DNA from: Amia ocellicauda
Lineage: Eukaryota > Chordata > Actinopteri > Amiiformes > Amiidae
Direction: 5' to 3'
Length of the DNA: 64,000 nt
Assembly (NCBI RefSeq): GCF_036373705.1
Contig: NC_089853.1
Location: 885,001-949,000, forward strand
A program made the position numbers and the translations under genes. Of this stretch, positions 1 to 10,417 are shown piece by piece (within the stretch, counting starts at the first letter, position 1; each line of letters begins with the position of its first letter). The notes under the pieces are model-generated. The model was not told the origin of the DNA and did no database searches. It saw only the letters and a list, made by a program, of their open reading frames with translations.

Positions 1-2095
1 TATCATCTGCAAATGTGACAAGTTTGCTAACTATCCCAGAGTCCAGATGATTAATATAGATTAGAAAAAGCACAGGCCCTAGTACTGATCCCTGTGGAAC
101 TCCACTAACAACCTCACTCCAGCTAGAAGCAACTCCTCTAATCGACACCCTCTGTTTCCTACACATCAATCAGTTCATAATCCATCTACTTACATTAGCC
201 TAAATGCCTACAGCTTACAATTCGAGGATCAGTCTTTGGTGTGGAACCTTATTAAAAGCTTTTTGGAAATCTAAGTATATCATATCATATGCTTTCACCT
301 GATTTACAGCTGCAGTTGCATGTTCAAAAAACTCCAATAAATTAGTAAGACATGATCTGCCTCGTCTAAACCCATGTTGACTATCTCCAAGAATATGGTT
401 TTCATTAAGATGCTCCTCTATTCTCTGTCTAATCATTTTTTCCAACATTTTACAAGTGATGCAGGTGAGACTGATTGGTCTGTAATTTCCTGGCTCAGTT
501 TTGTCCCCTTTCTTGTGGATTGGTATGACATTTGCCATCTTCCAGTCAGTTGGCACATCCCCTGTTCTAAGTGTCATTTGGAATAATTGATTTAGCGGCC
601 TATAAATAATTTCCCTCATTTCTTTAAGTACTGTTGGAAATATCCCATCTGGCCCAGGTGATTTGTTTGTTTTTAATTCTGCTAGTCCTTTTAGTACCTC
701 CTCCTCATTTATCCTGATCTCTCTTAGGGTTTGACTGGACTGATTGTTAACCTGTGGCATGTCATCTGTTTTTTCTTTTGTAAAAACCTCTGTGAAATAC
801 TCATTTAGAACATTTGCCACATCTTGTTCGTTTTCCAAGATACCTCAATTTTTGCCCTTTATCTGTTTCACTTCCTCCTTTATTGACCGCTTGCTGTTGT
901 AATATTGAAAAAAGCTCTTTGCATTAGTTTTAGCTCCAAGAGCTATGTTTCTTTCTATTTCCCTCTTTGCTTTCCTGATCCCTTTCTTAAGATCTCTTTG
1001 CAGCTCAACATATTCAATGTATTTTGTTTCGTCACCATCCCTTTTGTATGCGCTATACAACATTTTCTTTCTCTTGATATTTTTTTGCATACTTCTATTA
1101 AACCATTCTGCCCAGTGTTTTTTGGTTCTTAATTTGCTAAGTTTTGGTACAAATTTCTCCTGAGCCTCAAGTAGTATATTCTTAAAATATACCCATCCAT
1201 TTTCAACTGACTCTGTATCCAGTGTGCTCCAGTCTACCTCTTCTAAGTGCCGCCTCATACCTTCAAGATTTGCTTTTCTGAAATTGTAGACCATTGTTTT
1301 AGACTTGGACCTTGTTTTTTGAAAGAATGCCTCAAAGCTAACCATATTGTGATCACAGTTTGCCATTGGTTCTCTAACTACTGTCCCCCTGACTCCATCT
1401 TGGTCATTTGAAAAGATCAAGTCTATACATGCGCTCTCTCTGGTTGGTTCCCTGACAAATTGAGTTAGAAAGCAGTCATTTACCATCTCAACCATTTCTA
1501 TTTCTGCTTCTGTAGTCCCCACTGGTCTTTCCCAGTCTATGTTTGGGAAATTTAAGTCCCCCATTATAACAGCCACTTCCTTGCTACATGCAGTCCTGAT
1601 TACACTGTACAATGCAACATGTTGCTGAATATCTGAGTTTGGTGGCCTGTAACACACTCCTACCACTAATCCTCTGCATCTTTTATTCAAAAGTTTGACC
1701 CACAAAGATTCTGTTCTGTTACTGGGATCTAATTTGAGTTCTTCTGCCTCAATGTCCTTTCTGACATGTAATGCTACCCCACCACCTCTATGATTTTGCC
1801 TGTGTCTCCTAAACTGTGTGTATCCTTTCAACTTGTATTCATCCCCATCGTTTTCTGTAAGCCATGTTTCTGTCACTCCTACAACATCATAGTCACACGC
1901 CAGCACTGTGGGTTCTAGGTCTAACATCTTGTTCCTTATACTCCTGGCATTGAGGTACAAACATTTCAGGACTTTCCTACTAGCAGTTTCCCTTGGTTTG
2001 CTTTCCTTCGTGGTACATCTCAAATTGTCAGAGCTCCCTGCCCCCCTGGTCCCTAGTTTAAATGATTCTCATAATAAAAATATAAACATCGCCTA
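1..2095 (-). mobile_element. CR1-clade LINE, endonuclease and reverse transcriptase part
   Basis: A non-LTR retrotransposon read on the minus strand. Positions 2023-845 encode an apurinic-type endonuclease, with YLNARSIRNK near the start, then CYRPPNSD and the GDLNFPNIDW block. The same frame continues at 838-215 as reverse transcriptase (SPGPDGIFP, GNYRPISLTC, HGFRRGRSC, YLDFQKAFNK). One in-frame stop at about 845 separates the two. From 214 to 1 the RT core continues (VPQGSVLGPV region, then FADD) in another frame, so the copy is broken at least twice, and it is cut by the window edge. The endonuclease and RT wording is typical of the CR1 clade. This is a dead or nearly dead copy with fairly little decay. 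The right end is approximate: homology with the copy near 63650 reaches about 2060, and the rest is likely element leader. Confidence 0.88.
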
Positions 2096-2099
2096 AGAC

Positions 2100-4700
2100 A
2101 CTGATCCTCCCAGGCTAATCTGCCTGCTGCTGTTCCTACATTTATCATTAACCCAGCTGGGTAATTCACATCCTGAAGTCTTGCCTTGCTGTGTACACTG
2201 TGGTGAGCCATCCATGTATGATTTATTTTATAATGTCATAATTACTGATGTGTTTTCTTTTTTTATCGCTATTTATTCTTTGCAACATTGCTTAAGGGAA
2301 TATTGTTGGAAATGCTTGCTAGCTTTCCAGCACACAGTCCTACCCTCCACTCAGCAGTGTTATGGGATCCAGTTAACCCAGACCCACTCCCGAAGGTGGG
2401 GTGCTATGGACTGGAAAGAGGAGCTGGTTTGTGTCGGGTTGTGGTGTGTCGGGGGGGGATGCAGATTCTGTCAACAGGAGAGTTCAGTGGCCTGTTGCAC
2501 TCAGTGTGCCTGAGGACCCATGTGTCTGAGGGTTCATGTGTCTCATGACCCATGTGCCTGAAGGCCCATGTGGTTAAGGTGGAAAGTGGTACTGAAGCAG
2601 CCTCCTGACTGAGAGCTGAGAGCTCTGTTATACAGTTCAAATGGATTAGATAGACAGCCATGCAGTACGATTCAGAAGTGAATCTGTTTGAAACCAAAAG
2701 GCATATCTGCAGATCTGCACGCCACTACGTGAGTGAGTGTGTGAGTGTCCAGAACCGTCCTCCGTGCGTGTGCGTCCAGAACTGTCCTGCGTTTGTGCAT
2801 GTCCAGATGCATCGGATTACTTTCACACACCCTCTAATGCTCACTCAGTACCTGCTGCATTGGTCTTTGTGTTTGTATAGAAAAGATGGTTTGTGATAAG
2901 ACTGTCTGTCCTGTATCAACAGGCTGTCAGCCAGCAGGAATTCGTTCCCAGGTCGAGGAGTTTCCTGCTCCTGGAAGTCAGGTGTCCTGTTCTTGCCCGT
3001 GTTCGCCATGTCCACAGCCTTCTGCTTCCTTCTCATGGTTTTTAAAAGGGGTCCCTTTGTCACAGCAGTGCGAGACCCTCTTGGCTGAGGAGGAAAAGCA
3101 ACAGCACTCATAGCCCAGTTTATAGACTCCACAGAGCCACAGCATTGGCTGGGTTTGTGATTAATCCAAACTGATCAGTGATTTAACCAAATCAAGTATT
3201 GGGCAAAAATGTGTCAAAATGGATTCAGGGAGAGCTTTAAAACCTGTGGTAGTGTGACCCTCTCCAGAAACAGGCCGGTGCCAGCTCGTCTAGGGTCGGA
3301 GGGGTCCGAGGGGGAACCCTGTCAGAGGGAAATTAGCCCTGTAGAGAGGGAGGATGTTCCCCTGGGGCCAGGAGCCTGCACCCTGGTCTTCTGCCTGGGT
3401 CAGAGCTGACTGAAGAGCTTTCTGTCCCCCAGCCATCCCCTCCCCCACTTGAGACCTCTCACTCCCTGTTCTGGTACACAAGCTGGGCACCTACCCTGGC
3501 CGCACCTGAACTCAGGTAACCTCTGCCCTCCATCTGCGGCCCCAGCTGTCTCTTTGTATTTTTATGTTTTTGTCCGCCCCCGAGGCAGCTGGGTCCCAGC
3601 AGTACCAGGGGACAGGGAGACACCTCACTCCCCGGCCCACTTCACAACTGTTGCTTTGTTGGCAAAAGGAGGTTTTTGCGTCACAGGTGAATTGCTGGGC
3701 TGGGCTGCCAACGCAACCTGCCAATGATCAGATAGGATGAGTTGCTTTATCACACAGTTGCATCAAGGCCTATAATCCAAACATAAACAATGAATATGAT
3801 TGCCAGAGCAAGAAACAGGATTTGTATTCCCCGAAAGAGGAAACTGGAGTATAATAAATATCACTTATAGCATTTATAAAAATAGGAAAGCACACATTTT
3901 ATTGTTGGCGTACAGCATGCCCACTGTACCTGAATAATACATGTTAGTTAACAAACATCCATCACATGCAAACAAGCCTCTCACAGTGTGTGTGGATGGT
4001 CACCTGTAACCGCTACTCTTGTCTTCCTCTCACGACAGAAATCATTTGAAAGGTGAAGAAAACCCACAGAATACAGCATTGATCTGCTCTAGAGATGCAG
4101 TCTTCCTCTGGGGGGTGATTATCTTTTTAACGCTTTTCCAATTTGCTATCAGTTGGGGGATTAGCAGGGTTTGTGTTCCTGTAAAGAGAGGTCCAGCACT
4201 CCAGGTGGCGGGACTGTGGGCAGCAGCAGCACAGACCCTTACTTGAGCTCCTGGGATAAACTGCCTCCATTACTTACCTCACAAGCTCCTGGAAGGCTGT
4301 GTCACATCAGCGCATTATATGCACAGCTGTTTAACATTATCCCATCATTCAGAACACAGGAGATGTCGATACAGAATAGCTCCTACATTCTACTACAGCA
4401 TGTTTTTCTTTACTGAAATGTCTTCAATGCAGTTTGTATAAAAAAAAAACAGTGATGCATTATGGTGGGCGGAGAGGTCTGGAGGGGAGAATAAACAATG
4501 TGTGAATGCATTTATTTTCACGGTGGAGATCAAGGCTGCGTCCCAATTCCCAAACTTTTTTGAAACAGGGACCCCTTTGCAGCACAGATTTTGGTTGAGG
4601 ACCCCCACCCACCAAAGGATGGTGGTGGAGCGGGGGCGGGGGGACGGGGGGGTTGCTGACGGTAAAAACGTATTAAAAACTGCAATAAAAAAATAAATAA
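2100..4700. other. Non-genic stretch, no recognised gene
   Basis: I find no coding exon I can support. The open frames here are short, lack family motifs and overlap on both strands. The stretch contains a few short GT-rich runs, a purine-rich G tract near 4620-4650 and no clear transposon ends. It may hold regulatory DNA or very old repeats. Confidence 0.4.
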
Positions 4701-5131
4701 ATCTTTACCCCAGTTTGGGAATCGTAGGGAGCGAGCGAAGAAGCCTAATCGAGCTGTTTGTGCTTCAATGCTCTCTTCGGCAGAGTGTACATGTGATGTG
4801 CAGTTCGCGAACTATTCGTTGTTCTTTTTGAACAAATCATTTTGGTGACTGATGGGACCCGGATCAGAGACGCATTGACTCGGTTCTGTTGATTCATGTG
4901 GACAGTGCCGGACAGCTCACTGACCCACTGACTCTCAGGCTGGCGGATTCTAACAACGCGTTCAGTGCTAGAGACTGAAGACCGTGTGCGCCATGTTGGT
5001 TCCAAATTCCCTCTTGCTTAGTGCATAAGAAATAACTCTGGATGAGCCAAAATGGCATCAGTTACATCATCCAGACCGAGTATAGACTACTGTCAGAAAA
5101 TGAGATTAGACGTTTATGCAATATTACATTG

Positions 5132-5165
5132 CACATACATACATATACATACATACATACATACT
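5132..5165. repeat. (CATA)n microsatellite
   Basis: A short run of CATA units with one interruption. Six-frame translation gives Tyr/Ile/His-rich phantom peptides here, which I do not treat as genes. Confidence 0.85.
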
Positions 5166-5413
5166 GTACATAATGTGTGTGTATTACAGTCCGTATTCAT
5201 TGAGTACGTCTGCCAAACAAATAAAAAATACAATAAATCACTATGAGGTCTGTTTTTGTAATGTTTTATACACAAAAAACATTTTGCACAAATTATTAGT
5301 AATACTTGCAATTCATCTTAAATCAACAAAATGGCCTAAAATAATAATACCTATTATTAATATGAATAATAATTGAGATACACCTATGTGTAAGACATTT
5401 ATTTAAGGATATT

Positions 5414-5680
5414 GTAGCGACCTCAGGTTTCGAGGTCAGGAGTGAAATAAAGGGGAAAATAAACTAAAAGATTTCAAACAAAAACAAGCTTTACTGAACG
5501 CACAGGGAGGTACCTCCACTCTCCCTCCAACGCAGTCACTCAATCTCAGCTCAGCTTCTCTGGCTCAGTTCCTCCTACGACCCCCGTCAGGTGACTCCCA
5601 CTGACCCGCCCACCCACGATACACAGCTGTGCACCCCCCATGCCCGACTGCCCTGCAGACACCTGCCATGATCGCTACAG
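5414..5680. mobile_element. Candidate solo LTR or small TIR-bounded insertion
   Basis: A 267-bp segment starts GTAGCGACC and ends GATCGCTACAG, so the ends are short inverted repeats. It is flanked on both sides by TATT (5410-5413 and 5681-5684), which looks like a 4-bp target duplication. An AATAAA lies near the left end, followed by a GC-richer body. With the bases one step in, the ends also read TG...CA, as LTRs do. Either a solo LTR or a small DNA transposon would fit. The family is not recognised. Confidence 0.4.
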
Positions 5681-5924
5681 TATTATTAAATCAATATATT
5701 ACATTTAATTAGATTAATCGTGTTGATGCTTCTAATTGTTATCTACAGGACTTTAAATATATATTTGTCACAACTGTACTGAATTGAACCAGTCAAATAT
5801 AGACTTTTCCTGGCTCTTGTGGTGTGCGATGAACGACTGGTTCTTGCCGGTTCAAGTCTGTCTAACCCGTCCTGATTCGGGCTGCATGGGTTCAGTCACT
5901 GAATCAGTGAACGACATCAACGAA

Positions 5925-6012
5925 ATGCATCGATTCACCGAACTGAACTGAATCAAATGCATCGATTCACCGAACTGAACTGATTCAAATGCATCGATTC
6001 ACCGAACTGATC
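5925..6012. repeat. 32-bp tandem repeat, about 2.8 copies
   Basis: The unit begins ATGCATCGATTCACCGAACT and recurs at 5925, 5957 and 5989 with one or two substitutions. The surrounding sequence (about 5820-6060) has related GAATCA/TGATTC words in both orientations, so this may be the inner part of an older palindromic element. Confidence 0.75.
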
Positions 6013-6133
6013 GATCACATGGATCGAGTCACTGATAAGAATGGAGCTGCCATCACGGTACAGAAGAGCACACTATGCGGAAGTGTTTTAGCGCTGAAGT
6101 CCCAGAACTCTTTGCGTTAAAGGCGGAGACGCG

Positions 6134-6177
6134 TCAACTGGCGGTGCATAGAAAAGGAATATAAATATAGATACCTG
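6134..6177. repeat. 44-bp sequence duplicated inside a nearby Tc1 element
   Basis: The segment beginning TCAACTGGCGGTGCATAGAA is repeated exactly, in the same orientation, at 7370-7413. There it sits at the internal deletion junction of a Tc1-like transposon. No function is apparent in either place. Confidence 0.85.
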
Positions 6178-6571
6178 GAAAGTTGTAGATATTGAAATAA
6201 ATTATTATACATAGATAATATCAAATTATTCTATAATTATGATTTAAATATATGATTAGAAAGTACATTGAAAAAACGTTTCGACACCTATCAAGTAGTA
6301 TAAAACTAGGTGATATAAGCGAACAAACGGTATTATTATATATTGTACAACTGCTTGTCATGCGAAGTGTACACTTATCAAAGGGTGTAGGGAACAAGTG
6401 TGCGATTTGGGATGCAGCCAAGTCTAATGTTGGTGTTTTGCGTATGTTCAGGTTCTCTCCACTAGGTGGCAGCCTGCAAGACGAACGAGGAAGCAGAGAG
6501 AACAGATAATGATGAAAGAGTGGACTTCAGTGTTTCAATTACAATAGAGTGTTATACACGCACACATACAC

Positions 6572-6987
6572 AACCGGTCAAAAGTTGTAGAACACCCCAA
6601 TGTTTCCAGTTTTCATTGAAATGTAAGCAGTTCAAGTCCAGTGAATAACCTGAAATGGTACAAAGTTAAGTGGTAAATTGCCAGAGGGTTTAAAAAAAAA
6701 AAAAAAAAAAAAGTTAGGTTACCAAAAAACTGAAAAATAATGTACATTATATACTGTATTACTACACCCTCGTAGGCATTATTTGTTACCTGCAGCTCCT
6801 GTGCATAGAAGTGACACTGTGTTCCTACATTGCGCACACTGATTGAAAGCTTATTCTCTCAGCTGCTAGTGCTTTTCATTCTCAAACACATCCGATTCAC
6901 AGTCTCCGGTACTATTTTCACAAGTAAGTGGTAATTTTTCAAAACTCTTAGTACAGAACTCCAAACTGATCACACTTGTAACCCAGC
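6572..6987. mobile_element. Tc1/mariner-like non-autonomous remnant
   Basis: The sequence from CCGGTCAAAAGTTGTAGAAC onwards, through a poly-A run at 6692-6711, resembles the terminal region of a Tc1-like element common in fish genomes. I see no matching right terminus and no transposase reading frame. A short related stretch appears near 9655-9715. Family recall is from memory, and the right limit is set only by the next element. Confidence 0.45.
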
Positions 6988-6989
6988 TA

Positions 6990-8026
6990 CAGTGAGGGGA
7001 AAAAAGTATTTGATCCCCTGCTGATTTTGTACGTTTGCCCACTGACAAAGAAATGATCAGTCTATAATTTTAATGGTAGGTGTATTTTAACAGTGAGAGA
7101 CAGAATAACAACAAAACAATCCAGAAAAACGTATTTCAAAGAAGTTTAGTAGATTGATTTGCATGTTAATGAGGGAAATAAGTATTTGACCCCTTCGACT
7201 TAGTACTTGGTGGCAAAACCCTTGTTGACAATCACAGAGGTCAGACGTTTCTTGTAGTTGGCCACCAGGTTTGCACATCTCAGGAGGGATTTTGTCCCAC
7301 TCCTCTTTGCAGATCCTCTCCAAGTCATTAAGATTTCAAGGCTGACGTTTGGCAACTCGAACCTTCAGCTCAACTGGCGGTGCATAGAAAAGGAATATAA
7401 ATATAGATACCTGACATTAATCCTGACTATGGTCCCAGCTGCCTTGAGATCATTAACAAGATCCTCCTGTGTAGTTCTGGGCTGACTCCTCACCGTTCTC
7501 ATGATCATGTATGGAGCCCCAGACCGAGGGAGACTGACAGTTATTTTGTGTTTCTTCCATTTGCGAATAATCGCACCAGCTGTTGTCAACTTATCACCAA
7601 GCTGCTTGGTCTACAATCTTGTCCCTGACATCCTTGGACAGCTCTTTGGTCTTGGCCATGGTGGAGAGTTTGTAATCTGATTGATTGATTTCTTCTGTGG
7701 ACAGGTGTCTTTTATACAGGTAACGAGCTGAGATTAGGAGCACTCCCTTTAAGAGAGTGCTCCTAATCTCAGCTCGTTACCTGTATAGAAGACACCTGGG
7801 AGCCAGAAATTTTGCTGATTTATAGGGGATCAAATACTTATTTCCCTCATTAACATGCAAATCAATCTATAACTTTTTTGAAATGAGTTTTTCTGGACTT
7901 TTTTGTTGTTATTCTGTCTCTCACTGTTAAAATACACCTACCATTAAAATTATAGAGTGATCATTTCTTTGTCAGTGGGCAAACGTACAAAATCAGCAGG
8001 GGATCAAATACGTTTTTCCCTCACTG
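6990..8026 (-). mobile_element. Tc1-like transposon, internally deleted
   Basis: The element starts CAGTGAGGGGAAAAAAGTAT and ends in its inverted copy TTTTTCCCTCACTG, with TA target duplications at 6988-6989 and 8027-8028. The terminal inverted repeats are long, about 200 bp each. A further inverted repeat of about 42-bp arms forms a hairpin at 7704-7796. The minus strand from 7589 to about 7414 still encodes the start of a transposase helix-turn-helix region ([20 protein letters not shown]). The catalytic DDE part is gone: at 7370-7413 the coding region is replaced by 44 bp copied from flanking DNA at 6134-6177. It cannot move by itself. Confidence 0.92.
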
Positions 8027-8029
8027 TAT

Positions 8030-9360
8030 GGTAGGGCACATCTGTTCAGGGCAGCAGGGAGGACATGATTATTTTGGCACAGGGGAATTCTCTGGCTGCT
8101 GTTTCTGCTACCTGCTGAAGGGATTTTGCCACATCCCCTCTGTCTGAGCGCAGGTTGTTGGTGCCAGTGTGAATCAGGATGCACTTGGGGCTCCTCTGTC
8201 TGTTCTGGTACAGGGTGTGTAGGCACTCTAAGTTGTTAGGCATCTTATCTTCACGTCGCCTCTCATCTAGGTACCTCCCGTTAGAGTCTATCAGGATGAG
8301 CAATTCGGGATGACCCTGTTTTTTTTCCTGTGTGTCTGGGGCTGTGTGTGTGTCTGCCTGTATGTCTGGGGCTGTGCTTGTGTCTGGGGCTGTGCATGTG
8401 TCTGGCTGTGTGTCTGAGGCTGTGCGTGTGTCTGGCTGTGTGTCTGGGGCTGAGTGCGTGTCTGGCTGTGTGTTTTGGGCATTGTGTGTGTTCAGGGGGC
8501 TGTCATTAGTGGCAGTGCAGGGCAAGTGGGTGCTCTGTTGGTCTCTCGCTGCAGTGGTGCAGGGCTGGCTGCCTTCTCAGGTCCTGCAGCTCTCTCTGTA
8601 GGCTCCTCAGATGGCTGTGCTGCACTGTCTTGCTCAGCTCCTCTTTCAGTCTCTGAAGCTCTGTTTTCATGGTCTGGTTTTCCTCCTCCAGCTCTCTCAC
8701 GGCCGCACTGGACCTCGGCTCTGTGCTCGTTCTTCAGCCTGTGCACCTGGTCCCTGAGCTGGTCCGCTGGGCTGGGCTGGTCCAGGGTGGCCAGTGTGTG
8801 CTCTGTGCGCTCCATGAACTCTGTGAACTGTAGCTCCAGCATGGACAGGCACTCCTTCAGGGCTCTGATGTTGCTGCTCTGTTTTGGGGAGCTGGTGCCA
8901 GGACTGCACTGGGGGTTGGAGGGCAGGCTGCGGGGCTGTGCTGGGGGTAGGGGTGCCGGGTGGAGAGGCTGCATGTTTTCCAGCTCTGTTTCTGTCTTCT
9001 CTCGGTCTGCTTGCTCTCTCAGTGCTGGGAAGTTCTCCTCAAACAGGTTGAGGCTGCTCTCACTGCCCTGCACCATTATAGTGCCATTCTTGTACACATT
9101 GACAGTGTGCATGGTGCTGTCTGTATCACTGTCCTCAAACACGCTCAGCTGTCGGCCTTTGCTGATGCCCCTCTTTCAGATGTTAAAGTAGGTGCACTTC
9201 ACCCTGCTGGTGCCCACTGTGGAGTAGTCTGCAATCAGAGTCTCGGGGGATTCCTGCAGCACTTTGTCTTTGTGGTGTTTCTTTGCCTGTGCAGAGCAGC
9301 TCCTCTGGGTATTTGGTCTCCCTGCTGCTGCTGCTGTCTGAAGTTGATACATTTTCAAAT
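8030..9360 (-). mobile_element. LINE ORF1 remnant with coiled coil and SGNH esterase domain
   Basis: On the minus strand from about 9358 to 8046 there is a retrotransposon ORF1. It starts with a basic segment, then a region rich in charged heptads (about 9140-8500, for example LRDQVHRLKNEHRAEV) that should form a coiled coil. A Thr/Gln/Pro repeat follows, then an SGNH-hydrolase-like domain with ILIDSNGRYLDERR and the ILIHTGTNNLRS block. One stop near 9180 and one frameshift near 8500 break it. The element is cut at 8028 by the Tc1 insertion point, and I see no clear continuation beyond it. Esterase domains in ORF1 are known from CR1 and related non-LTR elements. The clade is not assigned. Confidence 0.75.
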
Positions 9361-9379
9361 GAACATTTTACAAGAAAAA

Positions 9380-10300
9380 AATGAATAAAAAGACAAATGA
9401 AATTTAAAGATAGAATCTGAAGACAAAGATCAAAGAGTCAGGCAGGAGGTAAGCCTATATAAGACTATAAAACTGCAATAAACAAATACTACGGATCAAG
9501 AAATAGCTAGTAATAATAATTATAATTCTTAATAAAAATCAATATCATTCTGCTGTAAGAAAATTGAAAGATGCAGAGTGAAGTGAAGTTGAAGAAGGCT
9601 TTCCAACTGCCAGTGAAAAATGTTCATTTTGATCATTGGTTGTAAGTTTTGTGTCTAGAGTTTTGAAAAATGTCATCAAGGTTCTGAAAATAGTGCCAAA
9701 GTGATTGTAAAAAACTGTAAACCACACACATTAAACTTATTAAAGTGTCAGTTTACTAGGTGATGGTGCCCTGGCCGAAGCCCAACACAAAGCCTAACTC
9801 TACTCTGTGCCTTTAAACATGTTATACTTACTAAAGCAAGCTGTGTCTAGGGTTGGAGTTCAGTTGTATTATGAAGCAGACATAGGCAAGGGCTGCAGTA
9901 AGACGGGATGAGCGGTGGGGTATGGCTGCAGTAAAATGGGATGAGCTCTTCACCCATCTGGTAGGGTAAACTGCGCCGGTGTGAAAGGCAGCCTGGCCAG
10001 GGCAACCCGACATTAGGAGCCTGCTCCTGATACCTAGAAATGACGCACCCACGAATCATGGCTCCTGCTAATTAAACACGGAACTGATGTGGCTGTGGGA
10101 GACACCGTGGGCTCCTGGAGGCAGGGAGCCCATTGTTCCAGACTCCCAGATCCTGTTTTCTCTTTCCGCTTCTCAACCTCAGGTATGTTTCAGTTTGTTC
10201 AGAGTCTCTTCGCTGCTCTTTCCCAGGGCGAGTGGGCCGGGGGAGGCTGCGGGGTCAGTGCTGATGGGTCATAGCCAAAGGCAGACTCAGGGAGGGGAGG
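9380..10300. other. Upstream region of mucin gene A, no gene seen
   Basis: No coding exon is recognised. The last 200 bp before the TATA box are richer in G+C and purines (GGGAGGGGAGGGAG near 10290). Any proximal promoter or enhancer sites of gene A would lie here, but I can identify no specific factor site with confidence. Confidence 0.4.
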
Positions 10301-10311
10301 GAGCCGCCAAC

Positions 10312-10318
10312 TATATAG
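10312..10318 (+). promoter_or_regulatory. TATA box of mucin gene A
   Basis: TATATAG lies about 106 bp before the first ATG of the gene A signal peptide exon. A start of transcription near 10340 would give a 5' untranslated leader of about 75 bases. A TATA promoter fits a strongly tissue-restricted secretory gene. Confidence 0.65.
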
Positions 10319-10417
10319 AGGGTTTCAGTGCATCTGCCAGGCTGACTCCCTATCCCACCAGCGCCCACTTCGGACCAGAGCGACTCTGAGGCTCATGTGG
10401 CAACGGTACCCGCAGGC

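Noticed and set aside
2181..3727. Open frames of 60-110 codons on both strands upstream of gene A
   Set aside because: No domain, signal peptide or splice-supported partner exon. Lengths are as expected by chance in GC-moderate DNA.
7258..7485. Plus-strand frame inside the Tc1 element
   Set aside because: It crosses the 44-bp filler and is antisense to the transposase remnant.
8332..9388. Plus-strand frames up to 245 codons
   Set aside because: They are the complement of the LINE ORF1, which has the recognisable motifs on the minus strand.
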